From Nyssa sinensis (lineage: Eukaryota; Streptophyta; Magnoliopsida; Cornales; Nyssaceae), in the NCBI GenBank assembly GCA_008638375.1, contig CM018048.1, positions 2,757,940 to 2,821,939 on the forward strand: 64,000 nt of DNA, given 5' to 3'. How positions within the stretch are numbered: position 1 is the stretch's first letter; each line of letters starts with the position of its first letter. Positions 12,032 through 24,112 of this stretch are shown here, piece by piece. The translations under genes were made by a program, and so were the position numbers. The notes beneath the pieces were generated by a model. The model saw only the letters and a list, made by a program, of their open reading frames with translations. It made no database searches and had not been told where the DNA came from.

Positions 12032-12135
12032 AAAGTGGAGATGTTTGAATAGAAAAGAAAGTTCATATAATGATTTTTTTTATAAAGTGGAGATGTTTGA
12101 ATAGAAAAGAAAGTTCATATAATGATTTTTTTTAT
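12032..12135. repeat. 52-bp tandem duplication
   Basis: Two essentially identical units start AAAGTGGAGATGTTTGAATA at 12,032 and 12,084. Each ends in an ATGATTTTTTTTATA tract. Confidence 0.9.
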
Positions 12136-13021
12136 AAAAAAAAAAAAAAGCCAAAAATGTCTTTAAATATATAAGTTGTTCTTTATACAAAATTGAAAGA
12201 ATAAATCGAACTCACGCCAATTATACAAAGAATAGACATTTGTATCACTTGGATAGAACATCGATCTTTAAATATATGAGTTGAAAAGTAGAACAATTGT
12301 CAAATAACAAGGATATAATTGTCAAATAATTTAATACATTTTCTTATTTTTTTCCTAATTAATAACTATTCAAACAATAGATAATATATTATTTTCTCAT
12401 TTCTCTCTTAAAAATTCAAAGACGATGAAGATGGACAATTTTTTTTTCTTCTCTATCCAAAACTTCCAAATAAGTTACTAATTAGCAGTCCTCTTTATTT
12501 ATTTTTTAAGTGAATTTCTATTCTATCTTTTCTACTCGTTTAATAAAATATTTTTTACTTTCTTTAATCTCTTTTTTTTTTCCAAATAAAATTATAAGAT
12601 TACAATATCCTCTCCTATCTTTCCCTCATTAATTATTCAAACGTAACAAAAAAAAAAATATTAGACTATCCTTTTGTCTCTTCTCTACCCTTTTTCATCA
12701 TAAACGTATAAATGGACTCTTTTTATTTTATTCTTCTTCTCTCTCAGTTTGGTTTTTGATATATATATATGTTACATTTGGTGGAATGATATAAAAGAGA
12801 CAAGAAACAAAAAAGAAAAAGAAGAGAGAGAAAGAAAAACCCAAACGACTATATTGTATTATACTGAATTCATTACTGAAACTAAACAAGAGAGCTCCTT
12901 TATATAGGAGAGTCATGAAACAAACTATAAAACCCTAATCCCACTAGCATTACACAATATGTAGCGGCTAACTCTAACCCTAATATCACAATAATATATA
13001 AGAGAGTCCTAATATACTTCT

Positions 13022-13059
<38 letters not shown>

Positions 13060-13603
13060 CAATCGGCTTTATATATATTGAAGGAGGCAAAAATGAGGTA
13101 TAAGGTTTCTCCTTCCTAGTTCTTGGGTGTAATAAGTTTATGAAACAAATTAATCATAATTTGTTAATTGGATAATCTTTTCTCTTCTTAAAATCAGACA
13201 ACTACAGATGATATTTGACCTGGTCCAATCATTTTCATACAAAAATTTATCCCAATAAATTAATGATGGAATGGAATTTGAGGTTATCTGGAAGGTGCCT
13301 TTTTTTAAACACCTTCTGAGGGTTTGAAGAAGCAATGGGATCATATAGCTTAATTTTAGAGAAGAAGCAGTTGAAATCTATGCTTGGAACAGTAAACTTT
13401 TCATCATTTTATTCTCAACCATCAAAATAGACAGAAGAGGATTCAAGCACAGCTTTAGGAAAAATGGCTAAATAAGTAGAAATGATAATACATGCACTTT
13501 TTACCTAATTTTTAGTTTGTTAAACCTGTAAATAAGGATGGTACTTCCAATTTTCTTCCTTGTTTCAAGGAAAAGTCAATCAAATATTTCATAAAAATGG
13601 TAT

Positions 13604-13637
<34 letters not shown>

Positions 13638-13969
13638 TAATATTAGCCCTTTTTGTGTTACCACATACAACCTAAAAGGATGTTTGTAGCATGAAGAGTT
13701 GGCTTAGGAGAGCTTTTGTCACCTGCATTTGTGTTTGATGTTGTAAACTAGTTTTGGAATTAAATTTTTAAAATTAATTTTTTTTAAATTGTCCAAAAGT
13801 GTGTTTATTAAAAAGCAATTCCAAACACACTTACACTTAAATAAGTTCTCCCAAACAATCAACAAGTTTCTTGATATTTAAAACTAACTTGAAAATAAGT
13901 CTTGCTATGGATTCCACCTAAAAGCTTTTTCAATACAAAATATATTTTATTCATCTCAAATTTATATTT
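12136..13969. other. AT-rich intergenic DNA
   Basis: No gene recognised. Contains TA runs at about 13,027-13,058 and 13,606-13,634. Several ATTCAAACAATAG-like segments resemble ends of small foldback elements but do not pair convincingly. Confidence 0.45.
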
Positions 13970-14515
13970 TAATATTGTTCTAGTAGAAAAATGTCAGATT
14001 TTAGCACCTTTACTTAAATGCTAAAATATTACTTTTTTAACACAACAATTATTTTTTCCTAAAAAGTTGCGTAAATCTCCTTCTTTCAACATTTACTTGA
14101 AAAAGTAGTATGTATCGTGCATTCGTTTGACATACGCTAGCTGTATTTTATTATATAACATAAATTTTTGCCCTAGTTACTCTTAATGCCAAATATGATA
14201 CAGCCATTTTTTGTCGAGCCCAATAGCACTTTATATTTTAACATTATTACAATACAAACATATCATATTTTTGCACCTTTACTTAAATACTAAAATGTTA
14301 TTTTTTTAATACAACAACTATTTTTTCCCTAAAAAGTTGCTTGAATTCCCCTCTTTCGACATTTACTTGAAAATGTAGTGTGGATCATACATTCGTTTGA
14401 CATATGCTAACATATTTTATGATATAACATAAATTTGCACTAATTATTTTTAATGCCAAATATGACACTGCTATTTTTTGACGAGCCAAATAACACTCTA
14501 TTTGAACAGTAACTT
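13970..14515. repeat. Diverged tandem duplication, period about 269 bp
   Basis: GCACCTTTACTTAAAT recurs at 14,004 and 14,273. Each copy is followed in the same order by CTAAAAAGTTGC, ACATTTACTTGAAAA, CATTCGTTTGACATA and TTAATGCCAAATATGA. The two units differ at many positions, so the duplication is old. It ends about 400 bp upstream of the CHCH gene. Confidence 0.75.
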
Positions 14516-14900
14516 TTACGTCAATATCAAATTTTAGAAATGATACATCAAATAGAGTTGCTCTAATGTATCATGTGCCAAAAATTAGTTTAATTTGATT
14601 ATTTTCACTATTTCTTTATTTTATTCTAATTTACCTATTTTTTCAAAACTTCCTACCGAAATCAATTTTTGGATCATATTAATGTTTTTGCATTAATTTG
14701 TCAAATTAAATTTATAATTTTTTGGGAGCCATTGTTTCGCAAAAGCAATGGGCTGTGAGACATTTAGCCGCGGTCTAGCAATGGCGGGAGTCTCGAAGAC
14801 AACAATTTTCCACAAGGACCAAACAGTCCACAAACGAAAAAAAGAGTGGAATTATTTTCATTTCCAGAGCTCTATCCAGGGGGTATCGCCAGAGATCGTA

Positions 14901-14920
14901 AAACCCTAATCCTAAACCCT
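14901..14920 (+). promoter_or_regulatory. Telo-box pair in the leader of the CHCH gene
   Basis: AAACCCTAATCCTAAACCCT carries two AAACCCT(A) telo-boxes 23-42 bases before the start codon. Telo-boxes are common near the transcription start of plant housekeeping, ribosomal and mitochondrial-function genes. Confidence 0.6.
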
Positions 14921-14942
14921 CCATCTAACACTGAACGACGAC

Positions 14943-17900
14943 ATGGACCAAGGTCAACCCCCTCAGCCCGTATGCGCACAAGAGGCACTGAATCTGCTCA
15001 ACTGCGTCACAGAGTCCCCTTTCGATCAAGACAAATGCCTCCGTCTCTTGCATTCCTTGCGTGATTGTGTCCAAAGCAAGGTGCGCGCGCGCGTGTATAT
15101 ATATATATGTGTGTGTGTGTGTGTATTTGAATGGCGTAACAGTATAATCTTTCGTTGTTTTAGTATTTATATTTGAATGACGTAACAGTTTAATCTTTCG
15201 TTGTTTTAGGTTTTGTTTCTGCTCTGATCAATTTGTGCCTTAACTTGTGCTAAATTTTGAAGATTTTAAGTTCAATTTTAATTCGAGACTACAAAATGAT
15301 AATTGCAATGTAAATATGATTTTGTGAAACTTGGTGGCGATATGTGGGTGTTTCTTGTTGTTCGCGATTTGAAACTTCGGTCTGAAATTTCTTGGCATAT
15401 ATTGTGTAACTACTTTTATATGTATGTCTATGTGTGTGGATTAAACGTGGTTTGTTTTTTTGCTTTGTCTGTAAAATGCAAAAAATTTCTATTTATGCAG
15501 GGAAGTGGGAACCTTGTTAGATAGCAATTCATCAGTGTGTTTCCGATTTAAATTGTGATTCTTTTTTTTGGTGGTATGGAGTCTATGGACTTCGTTCTAG
15601 AGTCACTTCTATTGGCTTTCATTTTCAAAATTGAATATTTCGAAGGTTTTGCTTTACCGGAAATAGTTGATAGGGAGAATACGAAACTCTCTAGATGCCA
15701 AAGTTAAACACACATGGTAATGGAAAACAAACGTTAGCTAGACAAACAGTCATCTTTTTGTAGTAAATAGCTCACTACGTTGTCATGAATAATTCCTCAT
15801 GCTTTACTCCATTTTCAACTTGATTGCATAAACTTTTCATCTTGTGTTCCCTCTTTGAGATGTCTAATGCCTAAACTTCCCATGGGAATTGATATATCAT
15901 GGGGAGTTCATATTCCTGGTATACTAAATGATGCTGTATGGGTCAATGCGAATTGTACATTTTATTGTCATAAGCAGAACCAAATTTCCCTGTGTCACAA
16001 CTCTCTAGTAAAAGGACAAGTATTTTGCTTGGTTTCCCAGTGAGGTGCATAACAGATAGCCATTGTTTATGTCTACAGGGGCATTTTTTTTTTTCCTCTT
16101 CATTATCGTTGTAGACAAGCTAAATTGTCCATTGTACCAGCTTTCACATGGACAGTCCATATCTCCCACATGGAGGTGATCCTGGTAACCACCTTTAAGC
16201 ATGGTGAAAGATCAGAGCAGTGTGCTGTTGGCATTGGGAGATTACTGCAAGTTAGCTCTATATGAGCTTCACCCTGACACTTGATGTTTTCCTGGGTTAG
16301 GAGCAGGACCAACAAAACCCTTAAGGCTCAGTGCTTAACTGTGAAGTTTTTTGAACACTTAGGATGCTTGCTTGGTGGCTATAGTTGAGGGCAAGCCAAC
16401 GCGGTCCCCATCCCTGAGCTGCTCTGAGGTGGCTGCATACTTGGGACAGCACTGTATTTCCACCCATGTGGCATGCTCAGCATGCCTCTCAGTATGATGA
16501 TTGTTTGCTCCAATGACTTGGTACTGGCTCAAGATTGGAATGCTTGTCAAGCCTAGTAATATGGGCACTGCAAGGTAGAAATACTAGCTGCACTGTGTTT
16601 GGCTTTGGAACCTGTAGCCCAGTGGCTTCCCCATCCCTGGGAGTAATATATTAGGGTGGATAGATTGTTTTGATAACGAAATAATTTTGAAACTTTGGGG
16701 ATCCTTGGACTAGAGTTTATGCACTTGGGAGGACCGCTTTGCCCTAACCTTAGCCTAGTTCTCCAGGTTTCCTTTTACACATATATGGTCAGTGAATGGA
16801 TTGGATTCAAACAAGATCAAGGTCAATCTTAATCCAATATGCTAACAAAATTAGTCAATCTAATCCGATCCAATATCCAATAGATCACTCTAATTTCCTT
16901 GAATCTGGATCTATGACGTGCCGTATCTCCGATTTGAAAATCCAACCTGACCAGAGCAGCATCTTTTGCACTAAAATTTTCAGTCAGATCTCCATTTCTA
17001 ATTCTAGCTATGTGTCTTAAGATTAATATATGCAAGGAAGGGAAAAATTTAAAATCTTTCAATACCCCAAGGCTAATATCAACCAACCTTGAGGAAAAAA
17101 ATGGATATCCACAGGATCTTTAATCTACTTACCAACAATTGAAATAAAAAAATGAAATACTTACAAAAAAAGAAATTGAAAATCAAATAATTTTTTTAAA
17201 ATATGAAAATTGATAGATAGAAAACTGATATATATAATACATGCACATACACTAGCTCGCAGACACACACACACACACACACACATAATAAAGAGAGAGA
17301 GAGATCATAACTTAAGCTTGTTAGATGAAGATGCAAAAAACAAGTACAACATCAACAAGGATGGGATTGTTAGGAAGAGGAGAATGAGAGGGATAGGGAG
17401 AAGACAATATCCCCAACTCACACAGGTTTGAAATGGCAAACGCTAATAAAGTTTTTTTCTTTTTTCCATATGAACTGTTATCTAAAAATATTATATTTTC
17501 ACATAGGAGATCCAATCATTGTTGGACCAGATTACACCTCATCAATCCATTACTAAATGTATTTATTACATTAGGATTTTATTCAAGTTATTGTACAGAA
17601 TTCTACTACCAAATCTGGACTTGCATTAGTTTCTGATGGAAATCCAATCCATTGATAGGTCCATGCATGTCTAGGTTGAAGAACTCAACCCGCAAACAAT
17701 AATTTGTGAGATTGTACGGCCTAATGGAGCCCCATCCACATGAATGATTGCATGGATACCAGCTACCATTCTATTGGGTTGGATTTTAAGGAACTTAGGT
17801 TGCACTGCTTAGACTTATCTTGGTATGAGATCAAAAGGGTATGGAAGCAGAATAATGCATGTGTTACCATGATCTTAGCTATAAGATTAAAAAGAGTATG

Positions 17901-18582
17901 GAAGCAGAAGAATACAGATGCTACAACGATCCTTATGTCTGCTTTGACATTTGACATTTGACAGTGGCACAAAATATGTGGCAAATCTTCAATGACTGAC
18001 TTGTTAGAACTGAATAAATAAAATTGGTAAATTCCCCATCTTGAAAATCCAGGGCTTCCTAATCTGATTGAGTGTCATCCTCAGATGTACAAGATCTCCA
18101 GCTTTGTAACGAGTCTAATGACCCCTGAGGATTTGGAATTCATTCAGGTTTTGGACAATTTTTTTTTGGGATAGTATCAGACAGTGAAATTAAAGATAAA
18201 TAAATATCAGAAATAAGAATAAGATCTTTTGCTGGCCCTAGCAAAGAAAAATAAAGGAAATGATATATTTTGCTTGAATCTTGTCGAGTTAAAAAAAAAA
18301 AACCATTCTCTGGTGCCATTTTGATTCCATTGTTTTTATAAATGTTTTTCATGCTTAGAAACGCACGCACACAACTGCTATTATCATGAATTTTCTCTTT
18401 GTTATAGAGGTGCACTTTGATTACAATGTTTTTCATATTTGTTAATGCTTACACACGCATGCTGTTCTCATGAACCCTTTTCTTTTTTCCTTTTTTCATT
18501 TTGCCTACAGAAAGTAAAGAAGTTCTCTCTGGCAGAACAGAAAGGAGGGGAGGCTGATCCAATCAGCAAGAAGCATGATTAA
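14943..18582 (+). CDS. Small twin-CX9C (CHCH) mitochondrial protein, Cox19/COX23-like
   Basis: Two exons, 14,943-15,080 and 18,511-18,582, joined in phase 0 across a 3,430-base GT-AG intron (acceptor TTGCCTACAG), encode 69 residues. Cys11 and Cys21 are separated by nine residues, and Cys32 and Cys42 likewise, so the protein is a canonical twin CX9C coiled-coil-helix-coiled-coil-helix fold. Such proteins are imported into the mitochondrial intermembrane space, oxidised there by Mia40/Erv1, and often serve respiratory-complex assembly or copper handling. The second exon adds a Lys-rich tail (KVKKFSLAEQ) ending KKHD. Its size and layout resemble the plant Cox19-family CHCH proteins. The exact role is not established from sequence. 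The start ATG follows the telo-boxes, and the frame is intact. Confidence 0.85.
15081..18510 (+). other. Intron of the CHCH gene
   Basis: The intron opens with an alternating purine-pyrimidine tract, (GC)n then (TA)n then (GT)n, at about 15,081-15,124. The segment 15,850-16,780 is less AT-rich than its surroundings and contains TGTAGCCCAGTGGCTT near 16,612, similar to a tRNA-type A box. It is probably inserted repeat DNA, but I cannot classify it. CA and GA runs lie at 17,264-17,304. No separate gene is supported. Confidence 0.5.
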
Positions 18583-20537
18583 ACTTTGTATTAGTTCTAT
18601 CATTTCCTTCAATTTTGATAGGCAAAAACTGTGATTGAGAATATGCTTCTGAAAATGCTTGCGTTGTAACTCAATCTGAAGATCCATTTATTAAATTTTA
18701 CTGGATGCTTCAACCATATGGGAAATCAGAGTAAAACGATAAAATGTGGGGTTCCTTGCTTGTTAGTTTGTGTAATTTTCTGAATGGTACATAGAAACTG
18801 TAGTGGCGCAAAATGCAATGTTGATACTTAATTTGGATTGGTGATTATACCGCTGATTTGAAGTTTTCGTTAGTTTGGTAGCTGTGGGAACTTTATTATT
18901 ATTTAAAAAAGAATCGAGAAGTTAATTTTCCTTAATTATGTTTAATAAGGATATCTCTAACCATGATCAAATTCATACTCAAATTTAAATTTGAGTTAGA
19001 AATTTTAAAAATAAAATTAAATAAAATAAAATTAAGCAAACTCAAATTAATATCAAATTTATTTTTACTCAAATTCAAACCCAAGTGTGTTATACTTTCA
19101 CAGGTGCAAATTATTGTTTAAAGTTAAATTCAAAGTCTTTGAGACAATGCAATCTTTATTGGCACAAGGTGGGAACATTTAGAAGAAAAAAAAAATTGAG
19201 TAAACAATAAGTGATTGTGGGAGAGAATAAAATTTGGGCAAGTCTGGAAATGGGACAACAAACTAGAAGTAGTTAAACTAAATGAAGTTTCAGTTTGCCT
19301 GTATTAATTTGATGAGATCGATATACGAGGCAGATTTAGTAGTACTGACAGAAATTAGGAGATCATACCAAAGGAGAGCATACTAAAATAGCATGATAAA
19401 CGTTCATTGTATGTTTGTCAGCTTTGCTAATTTTGTGTTAGCATCTTCCTGCAAATGATGCCTCTGCTTCTGTTTTTTTTTTTGGTTGACAAAATAATGC
19501 TTTACTTTTCTATCTTGAAACATTGGCCTTCCCCTCCCCTGAAAATCTATGGCTGTGAAACACAAGCCAAAGTAATTCACAACCAGCTTTTTTGACACAC
19601 GAGTCTTACCAAAACTGTGATAAGCTTTGCAAAATCTATCCATCCATTTTGGACCTGCACCCTAAGCGTCTTGAGTTTGATCCTAATTTTTCAATAAAAA
19701 TTGCAAACTGTTGTTATTCCTTTTACAAAAGGCTTGAAAAGAAAAACCCCACCAATCTCATTTTGGGTTCCGTCACCGAATGAGTATTCAATTTGCAAAA
19801 ACAGTCAACTTTGCATGGATTAAAGAAAGGTTTACCCTGCCGTGAGTCTTGTAGCTACTAGGGGTACCTGGTTGGATACTAACCTGGCATGACAACAAAA
19901 TTAAATTCTCTCTGATACCTGAGATTTGAGAAATCTTTCTATATTATATAAGATGAACGGGAAGCTAATCACTCATTACCAAACCTAATTCTATTTCTTT
20001 GCAACATCTGTTTGTTTTAATCAATATGAAATCATCATGAAAAAGGCAACTCTTACTCTTTAACATCTCTTATTATTTTCAATATGAATCCAGCATTCAT
20101 AACAACAATTACATCAATAAAGTAAAAATGGTATTGGCATCTATTAATAAAGTAATCTGTTTTTTAAAAAAACATTTATAAGAATTAATTGGTTGAGCCA
20201 CTGGGAAAAATAATAATACTAATATGGAGAGAAACATAAAATGCAACAATTAAAACAAGTGATTCAGCAAATGTGGAGACATCAAAATTAATATAAATAT
20301 ATACACTACTCCAATATATTTCTTAGATAATAAAGGGATAAAAAGGATGAATCAAACTGCCAACCAAACAGAAGATAACAAAAGCAATAGCCACAAATCC
20401 AACAATTTGTCAAGTCAGAAAATTACATATAATATAGACCCATTTTGTGTCCCAGACACAACACCCATCAGTAGGGTCTCCATTGCATTAATACCTTCCC
20501 TATCCTTTTGTCTCAGCACTGAAACCTCTTTTGTGCA
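18583..20537. other. 3' UTR of the CHCH gene and convergent intergenic DNA
   Basis: The CHCH and AGP genes point toward each other across this gap. Nothing with coding motifs is visible. The right end presumably holds the 3' UTR of the AGP gene. Confidence 0.45.
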
Positions 20538-21705
20538 TCAACTCAGAAGCTGAATGGAGCATCCAGAGTGTGGATGATATAAGTGAGCACCAGTGCCAGT
20601 AACATCAGCACATACTGCAATCCCCTGGTCAATTGTTGTTCCTGAAAGACGACATCAATAGCTCCATTATTAACACTTCACACAAATAACTAGGGTTGAA
20701 TAAATGTTGATGTTAGCACAAAAAAAAGATTATAATTTTAATACAAAGAGTAATGGAAAACACAAACTATAGATAAACTGGGCTTTCATTTTCATTCAAA
20801 TACAACAAGGCTTTCTGTTCTTGTAAGCATTGTTTTAGGGGATGCAACAGAACAAGGTTAAAGCCTTAATATAATAATGTTTTGTAATTTGTAACCCCAA
20901 CTATTAGCTTGAGTAGGGCATTTCAAGCTTCTCCAATGGAGGAAATGCTGCATGTGCACAACCTATTTACAAAGAGGGTAATACTTTGTTTTTGTAAAAG
21001 CATTTGTATTAAGTTTGGTTTATTCTTCTTTTCAGAAGATAGAAGTCCATAAAATCTCACTGGATTCAGAATGAACCATTTGTTCTTCTAAAACCTTAAT
21101 TAAAGCAAAGATCAGATCAAGGATTTAAGAATGCACTAATCACCAAGAAATGTGCACTGGATCAGGCTCCCTTCCATTCCATGCGTACAAATCTCTCAAA
21201 TTAATCCATGAAATAACAAAGATGGTACATTCCATCCTATTTATTGGACAATACCAGTCTAGTCATTCCAAATAGAGTCACTTCTACATGTATTATATAT
21301 TACAGGATCTGAATGCAACAACAGAAATCGAAGCATTTATCACAAAATTTACTAAAAAAATGAACAGCAATGGGGACGGTTGGTTGTCGAGAAAATGCAG
21401 GTAAAAAAAAAAAGAATGATTCTTAACGTTCTGTAACAGATTTTTTCCCAACTCAGCTAAGTTTCAAGAAATGCAATCATCTCCTTTTTCGGAAGACAAG
21501 CAACAACAGAAAAAAACGAGATTTTCATTCTTTTATTTTCCTACATTTTCCCATGACCCAAACAGAGGCTAAAACGACAAGAAAACAAGAACTAACCGTC
21601 GCTGGTTGGGGCAGGAGCCGGAGCCAAAGATTGAGCCTGAACGGCGGGCAAAAAGATTGCAAAAATGAGAGCAAAGGTCGCAATGACACCAAAAGAAACG
21701 GCCAT
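20538..21705 (-). CDS. Arabinogalactan peptide (AGP16/20/22/41-type), exon 2 out of frame
   Basis: Exon 1 (21,597-21,705) encodes a signal peptide of about 24 residues (MAVSFGVIATFALIF, then FLPAVQA). It is followed by the short mature core QSLAPAPAPTSDG, whose AP repeats are the sites of arabinogalactan glycosylation. A 955-base GT-AG intron follows. Exon 2 starts at 20,641 and continues TTIDQGIA, the conserved junction of this family. The expected hydrophobic GPI-anchor signal (YVLMLLALVLTYIIH) is present at once, but one frame away, because of an extra base near 20,615. As written, translation instead ends at 20,538 with an unrelated tail. The conserved frame would stop at 20,543. Mature peptides of this family are about 10-13 residues and sit on the plasma membrane or cell wall. 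Identity is secure. Whether the lesion is real is not known. Confidence 0.85.
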
Positions 21706-21923
21706 TTCTATTTGTTAATTGATTTTTGCTAACCAGACGAACAAAGAATAACTTAATAAGAAAAGCCTAAAAGCTGGATCTCTCTCTGCGACGTCTCTCA
21801 GAATACTCCGAGAATGGCTCAGGAGAGCCGCGCAGAGAGAGATATCTAGAGAGAGAAAGCCAAAGGAATAGTTTCAGGCCGCCTGAAACGCTGGTGGATC
21901 AGAATGGTGAAGCATTCAGGTAA

Positions 21924-21930
21924 CTTTATA
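21924..21930 (-). promoter_or_regulatory. TATA box of the AGP gene
   Basis: TATAAAG on the minus strand lies about 220 bases upstream of the AGP start codon. It implies transcription from near 21,895 and a leader rich in CTCTCT motifs. Confidence 0.5.
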
Positions 21931-22506
21931 AGGTACCGGATTCGCCGTGTGTTTTCCGAGGAGGAAAGAGAAAACCGGGAAAGACGGTGACCGGTGGATG
22001 AAATGTGGGGTCCATCCGCTTGTCTCGGCATCTGCCACCTAAGACACCACCCCATGTGGCCGTCCGGCGGGAATCAGCCAGCCTGTTCCCCTTAATTGGC
22101 GCCATATGCTGCAGTCCAGATTCGTACACTTTCTAAACACAATTTGTCTTCTTCCCTACAATGGCCTTACTGTTTTGTTGAATCTACCAAACTGCCTTCG
22201 CCCCGACTACCTCGCGGGTCTGTTTGGCTGCTTGGAATATAATTTCCCAATGTTTCCGTTACTAATTATAAGCATAAACAGAGCAAACATATGCCAGCCT
22301 GTAGAGTGTATAACATTTTTCTTTATTTATTATTTATTTAATTTTGAGTTGTTAATATCGTCTCCCATAAATTGTAAAAACTTGTAATAAAAGGAAGGAG
22401 TATGGAAAAGATATGTGAAAAATGTTATTTTCAATTGTTTTATAATTAATAATTATGAAGAATAAACTTTTTTATTAATTATTAATTATTTTTTTATTAA
22501 CTAAAA

Positions 22507-22514
<8 letters not shown>

Positions 22515-22538
<24 letters not shown>
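22515..22538. repeat. (AT)n microsatellite
   Basis: AT dinucleotide run in AT-rich DNA between the AGP promoter and the long-TIR element. Confidence 0.9.
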
Positions 22539-22817
22539 GACGCTAGTAACTTGCCTTTTTCATTTTGCATTTATAATTGATAAATAAAAATAAAAAATCT
22601 GATTTAATTTTTCGATTTTATATCACACTTACCAATTACGTTTGCCTCTCTCCATCATTTATCACATGGTGGGACCCATTTCCAAAAAAGCAATCTTTGG
22701 ATTTCGTGTAAAGCTAGAGCAACTTGAAAATAATAAATAATAAAATAAACAAGCAGACATGTCGACGTCGGAAATCTTCAGAATAGTATTACTGAATTAT
22801 ATACGGTACTATTAGTA

Positions 22818-24112
22818 GATATATATGAATTTTTGATCCGACTGAGGTAATTAAAAAATATATTTATTAGATACAAGCATGTATTAACTTATTTTTAAAC
22901 TCACGTCTTTTTGAAAAGTATATAAATCTTATATGCTTTTATAAATTTTTTTTGGGTCAAAAGCGTATAAGAATCCTACGTCTTTTAAAAGGGTAGGATT
23001 TTTATACGCCTTTTGTATGCTCACAGCCGTACAGAGTCAAGATTTTTATAAATTTTTTTTTGTGTCAAAAACGTATAAGAATCTTACTGCCTTTTAAAGG
23101 TGTAGGATTTTTATACGCCTTTTGTATGCTCACACCATAAAGAGCCAAGATTTTCTTTGTCATCTCCTTTGGCATTCTTTCCATTGAGAATGAGAACAAG
23201 AGCAACATCAAGATTATCTAGAGGCCACGGGAGTGCATCCAACTCATATTAGAAGATTATTGTAGTGGGTGAGAATTTTGGCAGTATCTTGTTGTGTACA
23301 AATCTGAAAGATTTGGTATCAGAGAAAATTTTAGTCCCACAATTTTTCACAAACATCTCACTGTTGATTTAAAAAAAATCTATCTGTTCCTCCACTACTA
23401 TTCATCACACCCCTCCACTGATTGCACCAGTCCAGATTCATCATTGGAGAGCCCATCATCAATCGGGGTTTTCATCATCAGTAATCGGTGTCATTTAAGA
23501 GATCTACGGCCGTCAGTTGCTCATCATCGCAGAAACGATCATCATTGCACCAGAGTCCCCAACTCATCACCGTCATTGTCGCGAAGTCCTCCATCGTTGC
23601 CCAAAGTCATCACCATCATCCTCCGAATTATTCATCATCAACCCTTGCAGTTCTGGACCATCTTGTTCATCACAGTGCCTTCTAACAGGCACGCTGCTGC
23701 ACAGACTCGCCATCACCAATGTCGTCGCCCCTCCATTGTTGCCGCCGTTCCCATTGCCATCAGGTTTCATCAATGAGGACGGTAGTCGAGTACTCAAGCT
23801 TTTGCTTGGAAAGAAAATTTTGGGCCTGTTGCTTGGACTTTTGACAAGTTTGGCCATAAAAAAGGCATATAAAAATCCTATGCTTTTAAAAGGCGTATCA
23901 AACTTATACGCTTTTCAAAAGTGTATAAGATTGATATGCCTTTTAAAGGCGTAAGATTCTTATACGTTTTTTGCCAAAAACAAATTTATAAAAGTGTGTA
24001 AGATTTATACGCTTTTCAAAAGGACATGGGTCCGGGAAATAAGTTGAAACGTGCTTGGGTCCGAGAAATAAATTTTATAATCACCTGGGTCGGGTCAAAA
24101 TTCAGATATATA
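22818..24112. mobile_element. Mutator-like non-autonomous element with long terminal inverted repeats
   Basis: The left end GATATATATGAATTTTTGATCC is mirrored at the right end, and the inverted match runs inward for roughly 190-250 bases through CAAGCATG/CAAGCACG, ACTTATTT, CTTTTTGAAAAG and CGTATAAGAATC. Inside the repeats are palindromic modules of the form GTATAAGAATCCTAC, about 14 bases, GTAGGATTTTTATAC; the left side holds two, at about 22,960-23,030 and 23,065-23,140. The centre (23,390-23,800) is richer in C and built of CATC/TCATCA stretches unlike the flanks. It encodes no transposase. TIRs over 100 bp suggest a MULE. No clear 9-bp target duplication was found, so the exact borders and class are inferred. 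Confidence 0.6.

Noticed and set aside
16796..17086. Open frames on both strands around 16.8-17.1 kb
   Set aside because: They fall within the CHCH intron, in GATCCAATCC-like repeat sequence related to the GGATCGGAT element family, with no protein motif.
23294..23954. Overlapping open frames of 160 and 145 codons
   Set aside because: They lie in the C-rich core and right TIR of the long-TIR element, consist of His/Ser/Pro runs from CATC repeats, and have no domain, promoter or splice support.
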